Source: Mycobacteroides sp. CBMA 271
GTDB taxonomy: Bacteria; Actinomycetota; Actinomycetes; Mycobacteriales; Mycobacteriaceae
NCBI RefSeq assembly: GCF_009729205.1
Contig: NZ_VTHB01000002.1
Location: 1-64,000 of the forward strand
Direction: 5' to 3'
DNA length: 64,000 bases
Made by a program: the position numbers and the translations under genes. Below the pieces are notes generated by a model, which saw only the letters and a program-made list of their open reading frames with translations, was not told where the DNA came from and did not search any database. Positions 56,494-64,000 of the stretch are shown here, in pieces (the stretch's first letter is position 1; every line of letters begins with the position of its first letter).

Positions 56494-58025
56494 ACCTTCA
56501 CCGGTTTCGGTCCCAACATCAGATCCGCCCACGTCTCTGCCTCAATACCGTGATCCAGCGCGGGTGCATAAACGCTCGGCTGGTTGTTGGCGTCGAGGAA
56601 GACGCCATTCTTTGGATCATAGGCACGAGCTAACGCCGGCCCCGATTTCGCGGCCACCGGCATCACGTCACCACCGGCCGGCGGCAGTTCCACAGCAGGC
56701 GGAGGCGGTGGCGGCAACGTCGGTGTACCTGGATCCGGTTCGGCGCCCGGCGGGATGTTCGGGAACTTATTGGGCGGCAGGATGTTCCGCGGGTCCTCCA
56801 CCGGTGTTCCGTAAGGAACAGGCGGGCCACGCCACGGGTTGCTGCCGATCGGGACATATCCACGCGGATCACGGCACAGATCGACGGTGGGCGCCCGCTT
56901 ACCGGGGAACTCCTGGCACGGGTAGTTGCGCGCACCGCGCACCGCGCTCGGGTCGTTCTGAGCGGTCTTGCAGTACATGTCCTTGGGCAATTCGCGCAAC
57001 GTCTCATCGGCCGGGGTGCGCATCAGCGGCGCCGGCACGAAGCCCGTCAGACACGGCGGCGGATCGCCCAGATTCAGGCGGAAGTCCAGCTTGGCGCCCT
57101 CGTCCTGCGGCAGGCCGCCGGCCACCGTGAGCAGCGCGGCAAACAACGCGGGAAAGATGACCAGCGACTGCTCGATCGACTTGTTGTAGATCACGCCGAC
57201 GCGACCCAGGTTCGCCAGGCTCGCCGCAAGCACCGGAAAGGACGGTCGGATGCCCGTGAACAGTTCCGTCGCCTTGTCGGCAGCGCCCGGAGCCACCTTG
57301 AGGAACTGACGGAACTGCGGATCGGCCTTCGCGAAGTGTTCGGTCAGCGCACCCAAATTGGACGACAATCCGCGGATGTTGTCACCGCTGCGGATCTGCG
57401 CGTCCAACAGCGGCCCCACCTGGTCGATCAGCTTGGTGGTGGCGTCGTAGTTGGTGTTGGCCTCCTGGATCAGCAAGCGCGAGGAGTCGATCAGTCGCGC
57501 CAGCTCCTGGCCTGATCCGTTGAACGCCTTGAATGTCTCCGCCAGCACCTCACGCAGCCGGGTGTCGGCCACCGTATTCACCAAACCGTCGGCCTGGCGC
57601 AGCAGCGTCGACACATCGGTGGGAATCGACGTGCGGTCGGTGCCGATGACGTCTCCCTCGCCGAGTCGACCCGTGGCCCCCGTCTTCGGCGGCGTCAGAT
57701 CGACGTACTGCTCACCGATCGCAGAGACGCTCTTGACGGTGGCCTGCACATTGCCGGGCACCTTCACGCTGTCGTTGAGTCGCATGATTGCGGAGACACC
57801 ATCGGGGGTCAGCTCGACATCGGTCACGCGGCCGATCTGCACACCGCGGAAGGTGACGTTCGCGTTCTGGTACAGGCCACCAGTGGCGATGAAATTCGCT
57901 CTCACATCGTGGTTTCCGATGCCCATCGCCGACGGCAAGCGCAGGTAGAAGATGGCCATCAACCCCACGCTGATCACTGTGACCATGGCGAAGATCGCCA
58001 ACTGAATCTTGATCAGCTTTTCCAT
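56490..58025 (-). CDS. mce4F: Mce4F, substrate-binding protein of the Mce4 importer
   Basis: A 511-residue MlaD/Mce-family protein: an N-terminal helix (IQLAIFAMVTVISVGLMAIFYL), the MCE domain (VRANFIATGGLYQNANVTFRGVQIGRVTDVEL), and a long helical domain forming part of a lipid-conducting tunnel. The C-terminal 150 residues are Pro-rich, probably exposed. Mce4 imports cholesterol in mycobacteria. ATG at 58025 overlaps the mce4E stop. It is the sixth Mce subunit, in normal order. Confidence 0.94.
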   Translation of the reverse strand: MEKLIKIQLAIFAMVTVISVGLMAIFYLRLPSAMGIGNHDVRANFIATGGLYQNANVTFRGVQIGRVTDVELTPDGVSAIMRLNDSVKVPGNVQATVKSVSAIGEQYVDLTPPKTGATGRLGEGDVIGTDRTSIPTDVSTLLRQADGLVNTVADTRLREVLAETFKAFNGSGQELARLIDSSRLLIQEANTNYDATTKLIDQVGPLLDAQIRSGDNIRGLSSNLGALTEHFAKADPQFRQFLKVAPGAADKATELFTGIRPSFPVLAASLANLGRVGVIYNKSIEQSLVIFPALFAALLTVAGGLPQDEGAKLDFRLNLGDPPPCLTGFVPAPLMRTPADETLRELPKDMYCKTAQNDPSAVRGARNYPCQEFPGKRAPTVDLCRDPRGYVPIGSNPWRGPPVPYGTPVEDPRNILPPNKFPNIPPGAEPDPGTPTLPPPPPPAVELPPAGGDVMPVAAKSGPALARAYDPKNGVFLDANNQPSVYAPALDHGIEAETWADLMLGPKPVKV

Positions 58026-59191
58026 CAGCGACCACCTCCCTGAGCGGGTGCCGGCGCCGGCAGATCGAACGGGTTGGTCTCCTTGCCGTTCAGATTGGCC
58101 ATCGATCCGATGAGCCACTCCGGCGGGTTCACCACCTCGTTGAAATGCTGCATGTTCGGGTCGAAGAACGATGTCGTGAACAAGGTTTCGCCCAAACGTC
58201 GCGCGGTCAGGTCGAAGGTCACGAACACGTTCAGGTAGTCACCACGGACAGCTTGACGCATGTATTTGGTGCTGAACGGGAAGGTGGGCAGGAAGTCCAG
58301 GGAGTTGATGAAGTCGTCACGATTCTCGGAGACGGCCCGTATCACCGGGTACAGGTTCTTCAGGATGGCGACGAGATCTTCCTTCGACGCCCGCAGGACC
58401 CGATCCGTGATCTTCGCCAGGTTACCCACCGAGCGGAAGGCCTCCACAACGTTGGCACGGTTCTCGTTGAGGACCTTCAACGCGGGCTCGATCGAATCTA
58501 TTGCGCGACCTAGGCTTTCCTTGTGTTCGGCCAGGACTCGGGCGAATTTGTCGATGCCCTCGACTGCCGAGATGATGTCGGCCCGCTGAGCGTTGAGCGA
58601 GGAGATCAACGTGGCAACCTTGGGCAGCACCTGCGTCAGATTCCCGGTGCGTCCCTTGAACAAGTTGTAGGTCTCATCGGTGATGTCTTGTATCGCACCG
58701 AGATTGCCCTTGTTGACGACCAGGGACAGTGCCGACAGCACCTCTTCGGTGCTCGGATACTTACCGGTCCGATTCAGCGGGATGGTGGCCCCGGGCACCA
58801 ATCTTCCCACCGCGGGCTCCTCGGTGGGAGCGGACAGTTCGATGTGCTGCGAACCCAGCAGACTGGTCTGGGCAACCTTCGCGACGGCGTTGGCCGGTAA
58901 CTGAACTTCGGGACCCAACGTCACCTTGACACCGGCATACCAAGAGCCATCAGGTTTTTGGAAGGCGTCGATGCCGGCGATGCTACCCACCGTCACGTCA
59001 TCCACCATCACCGGAGAGTTCTGCGGCATCGTGGTGACATCGGGCAGCTCGACTGTGATCGTGTACGAGCCCGCGCCATGCCCCGTGGTTCCGGGAAGGT
59101 TCAGCGAGTTGAGCCCGTTGAACTGACAGCCGCTCGCGACCACGGCAACGCCGACCCCGATCGCCATGCCACGCAGTGCGTTCTTGCTCAT
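58025..59191 (-). CDS. mce4E: Mce4E lipoprotein (LprN-like)
   Basis: A 388-residue MCE protein with a lipobox instead of a transmembrane anchor: VVASGC with the lipidated Cys at residue 22. The MCE domain follows (SYTITVELPDVTTMPQNSPVMVDDVTVGSIAGID), then a helical region and NPFDLPAPAPAQGG near the C-terminus. It corresponds to M. tuberculosis LprN (Rv3495c), the lipoprotein subunit of the Mce4 complex. ATG at 59191 overlaps mce4D by four bases. Confidence 0.94.
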   Translation of the reverse strand: MSKNALRGMAIGVGVAVVASGCQFNGLNSLNLPGTTGHGAGSYTITVELPDVTTMPQNSPVMVDDVTVGSIAGIDAFQKPDGSWYAGVKVTLGPEVQLPANAVAKVAQTSLLGSQHIELSAPTEEPAVGRLVPGATIPLNRTGKYPSTEEVLSALSLVVNKGNLGAIQDITDETYNLFKGRTGNLTQVLPKVATLISSLNAQRADIISAVEGIDKFARVLAEHKESLGRAIDSIEPALKVLNENRANVVEAFRSVGNLAKITDRVLRASKEDLVAILKNLYPVIRAVSENRDDFINSLDFLPTFPFSTKYMRQAVRGDYLNVFVTFDLTARRLGETLFTTSFFDPNMQHFNEVVNPPEWLIGSMANLNGKETNPFDLPAPAPAQGGGR

Positions 59192-60594
59192 CGCGGCCCT
59201 CCCGGAATCGCAGGTTCCGGCGCCTGATCCGCGGCAACCGGGAAGCCCGCCGGCACCGGACCCGGCTCGGCCGGCCGCAGCTCGGTGCCGGGCGGCGGCG
59301 GTGCGTTGACCTCGTCGGGACCCAGCATCAACGAGCTGAGGTCCTGCTGTGAAGGCTTCGGTGGCGGGGGGGCACCGTTGGGCCGGACCCACACCAAATC
59401 CTCGCGGGGCGCATTCGCCTTCGCCTCGGTTTCGGGTGTGTCGTAGATGACCTGGCCCTTGTAGGCCGAGATCTGGTTGATGGGGTGCAACAGGATTGGC
59501 GCGTAATTGAAGGTCGCTCGGCGCAGCACCGGCGCCATGCGCTCACGGCAGATTTCGGCGCGCTTCAGGTATTCGGTCTTGACGCCCGTCTCGAAGACGC
59601 CGCCGCAGATGAATTGCGCCGGGTTGGCGAGGTTCGGGATCGAGAGCATGCCGTTCATCGCTCCGGATGCGGGGTTGTAGATGTTGTAGAAGTTGGCCAG
59701 GCCGTTGGGCGCGACGTGCAGGATCTGCTCGACGTCATTGCTCTGGTCGGAGAAGACCTTCACCAGATCGCTCAGCTTGTTCACCTGGTCAATCAGCGCA
59801 GAGTTGGTGTCTCCCAAGAAACCCCGGACATCACCCAGCGCCTGGTTAAGCGAACCGAGGGTGGGACCTAGGTTCGCGGTGCTCTCCGCGAGCACCTTCG
59901 ACACGGAAGCCAAATGGGTGCTGAACTGCACGATCTGCTCGTTGGAGTTCGCTAACGCGTCCACCAGCACCTGCAGATTTTTGACCGTGCCGAACAGGTC
60001 TGTTCGCGAATCCCCCAGTCGCCCAGCGGCTTGCGATAGTTCGCGCACGGAGTTGCGGAACGAATCACCGGTTCCGTCAAAGGTGGTGGCTGCCTGGTTG
60101 ATGAAATCGCTTACCGGCCCTTTGGACTCACCCTGCGGGCCGAGGCTGTCGCTGAGCTTGGCCAGCTCGGTCTTGACCTCGTCCCACTCGATCGGGATGG
60201 CGGTCTTGTCCAGTCCCAGCGATGCGCCGTCTGCGAGCGCCGGACCCTCGGTGTAGGCGGGAGTCAGCTGAACGAACCTGGCGGTCACCAGGTTCGGCGC
60301 CAGGATTATCGCCTGCGCGTTCTGAGGCACCTTGAATTTGTCGGGAATCTCCATGGTGACCTTGACGTCACCTTCACGGGGTTCGACCGCCGCTATGCGG
60401 CCAGCCTTCACCCCGAGGATGCGGACGTCGTCGCCCGGGTAGAGCCCAACGGCAGACGCGAAGTGGCCGACGATCGTGTAGGTCCCGCGGCTGGGCCACA
60501 CCCAGTACAGCAGGCCGCCCACGAGCGCGACGGCCAGCATCGCGAAGGTGCCCTTCTTGATCCAGGGATTCACTTGGTTCGTTGGTGTCGTCAC
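59188..60594 (-). CDS. mce4D: Mce4D subunit
   Basis: A 468-residue MCE protein: one N-terminal helix (GTFAMLAVALVGGLLYWVW), an MCE domain (YTIVGHFASAVGLYPGDDVRILGVKAGRIAAVEP), a long helical segment, and a Pro-rich C-terminal tail (PPPPGTELRPAEPGPVPAGF). It sits fourth in the mce4 series and overlaps its neighbours by four bases on each side. Confidence 0.94.
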   Translation of the reverse strand: MTTPTNQVNPWIKKGTFAMLAVALVGGLLYWVWPSRGTYTIVGHFASAVGLYPGDDVRILGVKAGRIAAVEPREGDVKVTMEIPDKFKVPQNAQAIILAPNLVTARFVQLTPAYTEGPALADGASLGLDKTAIPIEWDEVKTELAKLSDSLGPQGESKGPVSDFINQAATTFDGTGDSFRNSVRELSQAAGRLGDSRTDLFGTVKNLQVLVDALANSNEQIVQFSTHLASVSKVLAESTANLGPTLGSLNQALGDVRGFLGDTNSALIDQVNKLSDLVKVFSDQSNDVEQILHVAPNGLANFYNIYNPASGAMNGMLSIPNLANPAQFICGGVFETGVKTEYLKRAEICRERMAPVLRRATFNYAPILLHPINQISAYKGQVIYDTPETEAKANAPREDLVWVRPNGAPPPPKPSQQDLSSLMLGPDEVNAPPPPGTELRPAEPGPVPAGFPVAADQAPEPAIPGGPR

Positions 60595-61658
60595 GGCGAT
60601 TTCGGCCTCATGAGTTGGCGTTCACCGATCAGACCGTTGAGGTAGTCCGAGAGGCTGGCCGGCAACTTGCCGGGCTGGAAGTAGGTGTCGAACATGACGG
60701 CGGTCAGCGTGGCGGGCGGGAAGCCGTAAACGTTGACGTGGAAGCCGGGCCCGGAGGACACGACCTCGCCGAGCGCGGTGGCATATCCGGGCAGACGCTT
60801 GAGTGCCTCGCTGATGTGTGCCTTGCGCTGCAGCAGATCGTCCAGCACCGCGCTCAGTTTCTCCATGGTGGGGCGGAACTCCTGGCGGTTGTCAGCGACG
60901 AATCCGCTGATCTGTTGGGAGAGTCCCTGAATTCGGTTGATCAGCTCACTGATCGCCAGGCGCCGTTCGTCGAGCGCCGCGAACAGCTGATTGCCGTCGG
61001 TGACAAGCTTGTTCACCTGGCCGGCACGGTCGGAGAGAATCCCGCTGACCGACTTTGCGTGTGTCAGCAGCTGTTCGAGCGCTGCGTCCCTGGCGTTCAG
61101 CGTGCGCGAGAGCGACGCGACGCCGTCGAGGGCACCCTTCAGCTGCGGGGTGGCATCGCGCATGGCCTCGGTGATCACCTGCAGCGACTGGTCCAGCTGA
61201 GCCTTGTCGATGCCACGCGCCGAGGCGCCGAGGTCGCTGAGCGCGCTGTTGAGCGTGTACGGCGTCGTGGTGCGGCCCAGTGGAATCTCGTCGATGCGGC
61301 CTGACCCCGCCGGGGTGACCGAGATCGACTTCTCCCCCAGCACGGTGGTGGTTCTGATGGCGGCCAGCGACTGGTCACCGAGGTGAATGGAACGGTCCAC
61401 GGTGAAGTTCACCCGAACCTTGTTGCCGTCCAAGGAAACATCCTTGATCTGACCCACCCTGATACCCGAGACGAAGACGTTGCCACCCGGCTCGATGCCT
61501 CCGGAGTCGGCGAAGTACCCGGTGTATTGCTTGCCCTGCGGCCAGAACGGCAGGCCCGTGTAGCCGAATGCCACGAGCACCACCATGGCGACCGCCGCGA
61601 TCCCGAAAATGCCGGTACGGACGACTTCCTTCTCGCCCGGCTGTCCAGAGTCACTCAT
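60591..61658 (-). CDS. mce4C: Mce4C subunit
   Basis: A 355-residue MCE protein, close to the 357 residues of M. tuberculosis Mce4C. It has a helix (GIFGIAAVAMVVLVAFGYTGLPFW), the MCE domain (YTGYFADSGGIEPGGNVFVSGIRVGQIKDVSL), and a helical tunnel-forming part. ATG at 61658 is chosen because it overlaps the end of mce4B in the usual way; an earlier in-frame start was rejected. Confidence 0.93.
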   Translation of the reverse strand: MSDSGQPGEKEVVRTGIFGIAAVAMVVLVAFGYTGLPFWPQGKQYTGYFADSGGIEPGGNVFVSGIRVGQIKDVSLDGNKVRVNFTVDRSIHLGDQSLAAIRTTTVLGEKSISVTPAGSGRIDEIPLGRTTTPYTLNSALSDLGASARGIDKAQLDQSLQVITEAMRDATPQLKGALDGVASLSRTLNARDAALEQLLTHAKSVSGILSDRAGQVNKLVTDGNQLFAALDERRLAISELINRIQGLSQQISGFVADNRQEFRPTMEKLSAVLDDLLQRKAHISEALKRLPGYATALGEVVSSGPGFHVNVYGFPPATLTAVMFDTYFQPGKLPASLSDYLNGLIGERQLMRPKSP

Positions 61659-62685
61659 TTTTGAAGGCACACCTGCCCTTCGACGGGTCCGGGGGTCCAC
61701 CGAACGGAATCAACCAGTCGGTGCCCACGGGCCCGTTGACCTTGATCCGGATGGAGCAGTAGTAGATGTTGAAGAACGATCCGTAGGCGCCAAGAGCGTT
61801 GAGCCGCAGGTAGTTCTCCGCCAGGTTCTCCACGACAACGTTGATATCGGCCTTGCGCTCGTCCATCCGAGTGGCCAGCTGGCGCGTCTGCTCAATGGTG
61901 CCCTTGATGTACGGCCGAGTGTCCTTGAGCACCGACTCCAGCGACGAGGCCGTCGAGGCCAGCGGCGGTAGCGCACCGGCGACCACGTCGCGCTGTTCCG
62001 CCAAACCCGAGACAAGCTGCTGCAGCTGGTCGACGCTCGACGAGAACTGACTGCTCTTGGAATCGACGGTGGACAGCACCTCGTTCAGGTGGTTGATCAC
62101 ATCGCCGATCAGCTGATCGCGCTCGGCCAGCCCCGAGGTGAAAGCGGATGTGTCGCCCAGCAATTGGGAGAGCGTCCCACCTTGGCCCTGAAGGATCTGG
62201 ATGAAGGCGTTGCTGATCTCGTTGACCTTGGTGGCGTCGAATCCCTTGAGCACCGGCCGAAGTCCGCCGAGCAGCGCGTCCAGATCGAGCGCGGGCTGGG
62301 TGTGCTCCTTGTCGAGAGTTCCGCCATCGGACAGCTTGCGCAGCTCGCCCGGCCCCGAAGCGACCTCCAGGTACCGATCGCCGACCAGGTTCTCGTAGCG
62401 AATGATCGCCCGGCTCGAGGTGTACAGCTGGTACTTCGCGTCGACGTCAAAGGTGACGTTGACGTTGTTGTCGGGCATGAGAGACACGCTCTTCACGCTG
62501 CCCACCGGAACTCCGGCGATGCGTACCTTCTGCCCCGACTTCAAATCGGAAGCGGTGGTGAAGATCCCGTGATAGCGCTTACCGGAGCCGAACCGGAACT
62601 CACCGAAGGTGATGATCAGCCCCGCCGCCACCAACAACATGACGACGGTGAAGATAACGACCTTGACCCGCGTACCCGTGTTCAT
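61651..62685 (-). CDS. mce4B: Mce4B subunit
   Basis: A 344-residue MCE protein: helix VVIFTVVMLLVAAGLIITFG, the MCE domain (YHGIFTTASDLKSGQKVRIAGVPVGSVKSVSL), a helical domain, and a C-terminal FFNIYYCSIRIKVNGPVGTDWLIPFGGPP. ATG at 62685 starts one base after the mce4A stop; a GTG four codons earlier is in frame and cannot be excluded. It is the second Mce subunit. Confidence 0.93.
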   Translation of the reverse strand: MNTGTRVKVVIFTVVMLLVAAGLIITFGEFRFGSGKRYHGIFTTASDLKSGQKVRIAGVPVGSVKSVSLMPDNNVNVTFDVDAKYQLYTSSRAIIRYENLVGDRYLEVASGPGELRKLSDGGTLDKEHTQPALDLDALLGGLRPVLKGFDATKVNEISNAFIQILQGQGGTLSQLLGDTSAFTSGLAERDQLIGDVINHLNEVLSTVDSKSSQFSSSVDQLQQLVSGLAEQRDVVAGALPPLASTASSLESVLKDTRPYIKGTIEQTRQLATRMDERKADINVVVENLAENYLRLNALGAYGSFFNIYYCSIRIKVNGPVGTDWLIPFGGPPDPSKGRCAFKNE

Positions 62686-62686
62686 T

Positions 62687-63898
62687 CTAGAAATCACTTC
62701 GCTTCGCGAAGGCGCCGCCGTACAGGTACTGCAGTGTGTCGGGTGCGTTGACCTGCAGTTCGGTCAGAGGCTCGTAGGGGATGTAGGCGTTGTCGGTCAC
62801 CAGGAAGGGTGCCCGGTACCACGACCCGTTCTGTGTCTTAGTCGGAATGTCCGGTAGGCCACGGCAATTGGGGCCGCCGGAGCCGTTCACGACAGGCAGA
62901 CTCTCGGGATATGTGTAGACCGGTGCGCCCAGCGGGAAGCTGTTACTCAGGAACAGACCCGGGCGAACGCCACCGATGAGCGGCGCGAAGGTCACCAGGG
63001 CCTTGGAGATCGCCTTGAACAGACAGGGGAACTCGGGCGAGTACCTGCCGAGCAGCGTGGCGGGCGCGCGCAACCGCTGCAGCGCCGCGGTGAGGTCTTT
63101 CTCGGCAGGGGCGAGGGTTTCGTACCCGCTGTTGCCCACCCCAATAGCGGCCAGCAGCGTCGCCTTGAGCTCCTGCTGCTCGTCGACGATCGTGCGGCTC
63201 AACGTGGGCACGTTATCGAGGATCCGCACGATGTCTTGAGCGGAGTCTCCGTAGATCTGCCCCACCTGCCCGGCCTTCCGGAAATCCTGTTGCAGAGTCG
63301 GAAGTTTCGGGTTGAGCTGATCCAGGTACTGGTCGAGCTCAACCAGGCCCTGCCCAAAATTGTCGCCGTTACCGCGCAACCCCTCGCCGATGGCGGTCAG
63401 GGTGGCGTTGAGGTTGACCGGGTCGATCTTGCCGAGCAACCGGGTCAGGTTCTCGAAGACCGTGTTGACCTCCAGGGCCACCGCCTCCGCGGTCACCGTC
63501 GCCCCCGGCCGCAGCGACGAGCCCGAGGGCTGCTGCGGTACAAGGAATTCCACGGATTTGGCACCGAAGATCGTGGTACCAGCAATTCGGACCGTGGCGT
63601 TCGACGGGATCTGCCGCAGGTCCTTGGCATTGACCGCGAGCTCCAGCTTGGCCTGCTCGCTGGCGTAGGAGATCGACTTGATCTTCCCGATCTGCAACCC
63701 GTGGAACTTGACCTTGCCGCCCTCTTCCGTCACCAGGCCGGCCCGCGGCGCGAGAACGGTGATGGTTTTGGTATCGGCGAAGGCATCGTTGTAAGCCAGG
63801 TAGGTCAACAGGGTCGCCGCAGCCAAAACGGCGACCAGCACTAAACCGGCTAACCGGACTGATCGGCGCCTGGACCGGGCGCGCGCCTCATTCGTCAT
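62687..63898 (-). CDS. mce4A: Mce4A subunit
   Basis: A 403-residue MCE protein (M. tuberculosis Mce4A is 400). It has an Arg-rich N-terminus, helix LAGLVLVAVLAAATLLTYLAY, the MCE domain (ITVLAPRAGLVTEEGGKVKFHGLQIGKIKSISY) and a helical C-terminal domain. ATG at 63898 follows AGGAGGAAGCGG; an earlier reading overlapping yrbE4B was rejected. It is the first Mce subunit, next to the permease genes, and takes part in sterol uptake with Mce4B-F. Confidence 0.94.
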   Translation of the reverse strand: MTNEARARSRRRSVRLAGLVLVAVLAAATLLTYLAYNDAFADTKTITVLAPRAGLVTEEGGKVKFHGLQIGKIKSISYASEQAKLELAVNAKDLRQIPSNATVRIAGTTIFGAKSVEFLVPQQPSGSSLRPGATVTAEAVALEVNTVFENLTRLLGKIDPVNLNATLTAIGEGLRGNGDNFGQGLVELDQYLDQLNPKLPTLQQDFRKAGQVGQIYGDSAQDIVRILDNVPTLSRTIVDEQQELKATLLAAIGVGNSGYETLAPAEKDLTAALQRLRAPATLLGRYSPEFPCLFKAISKALVTFAPLIGGVRPGLFLSNSFPLGAPVYTYPESLPVVNGSGGPNCRGLPDIPTKTQNGSWYRAPFLVTDNAYIPYEPLTELQVNAPDTLQYLYGGAFAKRSDF

Positions 63899-63908
63899 CC
63901 GCTTCCTC

Positions 63909-64000
63909 CTAACCTGAAAGGTTGAAGTGGCCGGACCCACCGTAGACGGCGAGCGAGATGAACAGGGTGACAAGCACAACCACGATGAGGGACGTGCGCA
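63909..64000 (-). CDS. yrbE4B: YrbE4B permease, C-terminal fragment (runs off window)
   Basis: Only the last 29 codons are visible. They end in a hydrophobic helix (TSLIVVVLVTLFISLAVYGG) and SGHFNLSG, the C-terminus expected of mycobacterial YrbE4B, the membrane permease of the Mce4 importer. The TAG stop at 63909 is followed by the mce4A ribosome site. The rest of the gene lies beyond the right edge. Confidence 0.88.
   Translation of the reverse strand, partial: RTSLIVVVLVTLFISLAVYGGSGHFNLSG

Overview
The window comes from a rapidly growing mycobacterium of the Mycobacteroides abscessus-chelonae group. The evidence is gene content and order: a glycopeptidolipid (GPL) locus with three glycosyltransferases and two acetyltransferases, an Eis-type acetyltransferase in an accessory operon beyond ramB, and a mycobacterial mce4 operon next to otsA. 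No species-level test could be run, and all family assignments come from reading the translated sequence.

Positions 1-26.3 kb are the GPL locus. Read right to left, it holds the transport genes mmpS4-mmpL4a-mmpL4b, a small secreted hemophore-like protein, rmlA (dTDP-sugar supply), and a minus-strand run of gtf1, a sugar epimerase/reductase, atf1, two methyltransferases, gtf2, atf2 and a third methyltransferase. The plus-strand gtf3, the fatty-acyl methyltransferase fmt, a small unknown gene, mbtH and the first ~1,722 codons of the peptide synthetase mps1 follow. Together they make the lipopeptide core, decorate it with methylated and acetylated deoxysugars, and export it.

Positions 26.8-43.5 kb follow the M. 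tuberculosis order Rv0465c (ramB), Rv0464c, lpdC (Rv0462), Rv0461, Rv0460 and Rv0457c (S9 peptidase). About 9 kb of accessory genes lie between the Rv0464c-like gene and lpdC. These are an aldo-keto reductase with a MerR regulator, a translationally coupled operon (permease, DszC-like oxidase, Eis-like acetyltransferase, DszA-like monooxygenase), a TetR/SDR divergent pair with a clear palindromic operator, a beta-carbonic anhydrase and a lipoprotein.

Positions 43.5-53.6 kb hold assorted metabolic and regulatory genes: a deazaflavin-type reductase, PPK2, an aldehyde dehydrogenase, a DinB-like protein, an MFS transporter, an ArsR-SRPBCC pair, an exported PE-PPE-domain hydrolase and a cupin. Positions 53.6-64 kb hold an Rv3489-like small gene, otsA, and the 3' part of the mce4 cholesterol-import operon (yrbE4B end, mce4A-F, two Mce-associated proteins).

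The most unusual signal is a family of short dispersed repeats with shared ends (TCTTCGCG...CTCATC). Exact short copies lie between genes and inside two coding regions, where both encode the same peptide LRASGSS. A 70-bp version with a long nested hairpin sits at the 3' end of ramB and supplies its stop codon.
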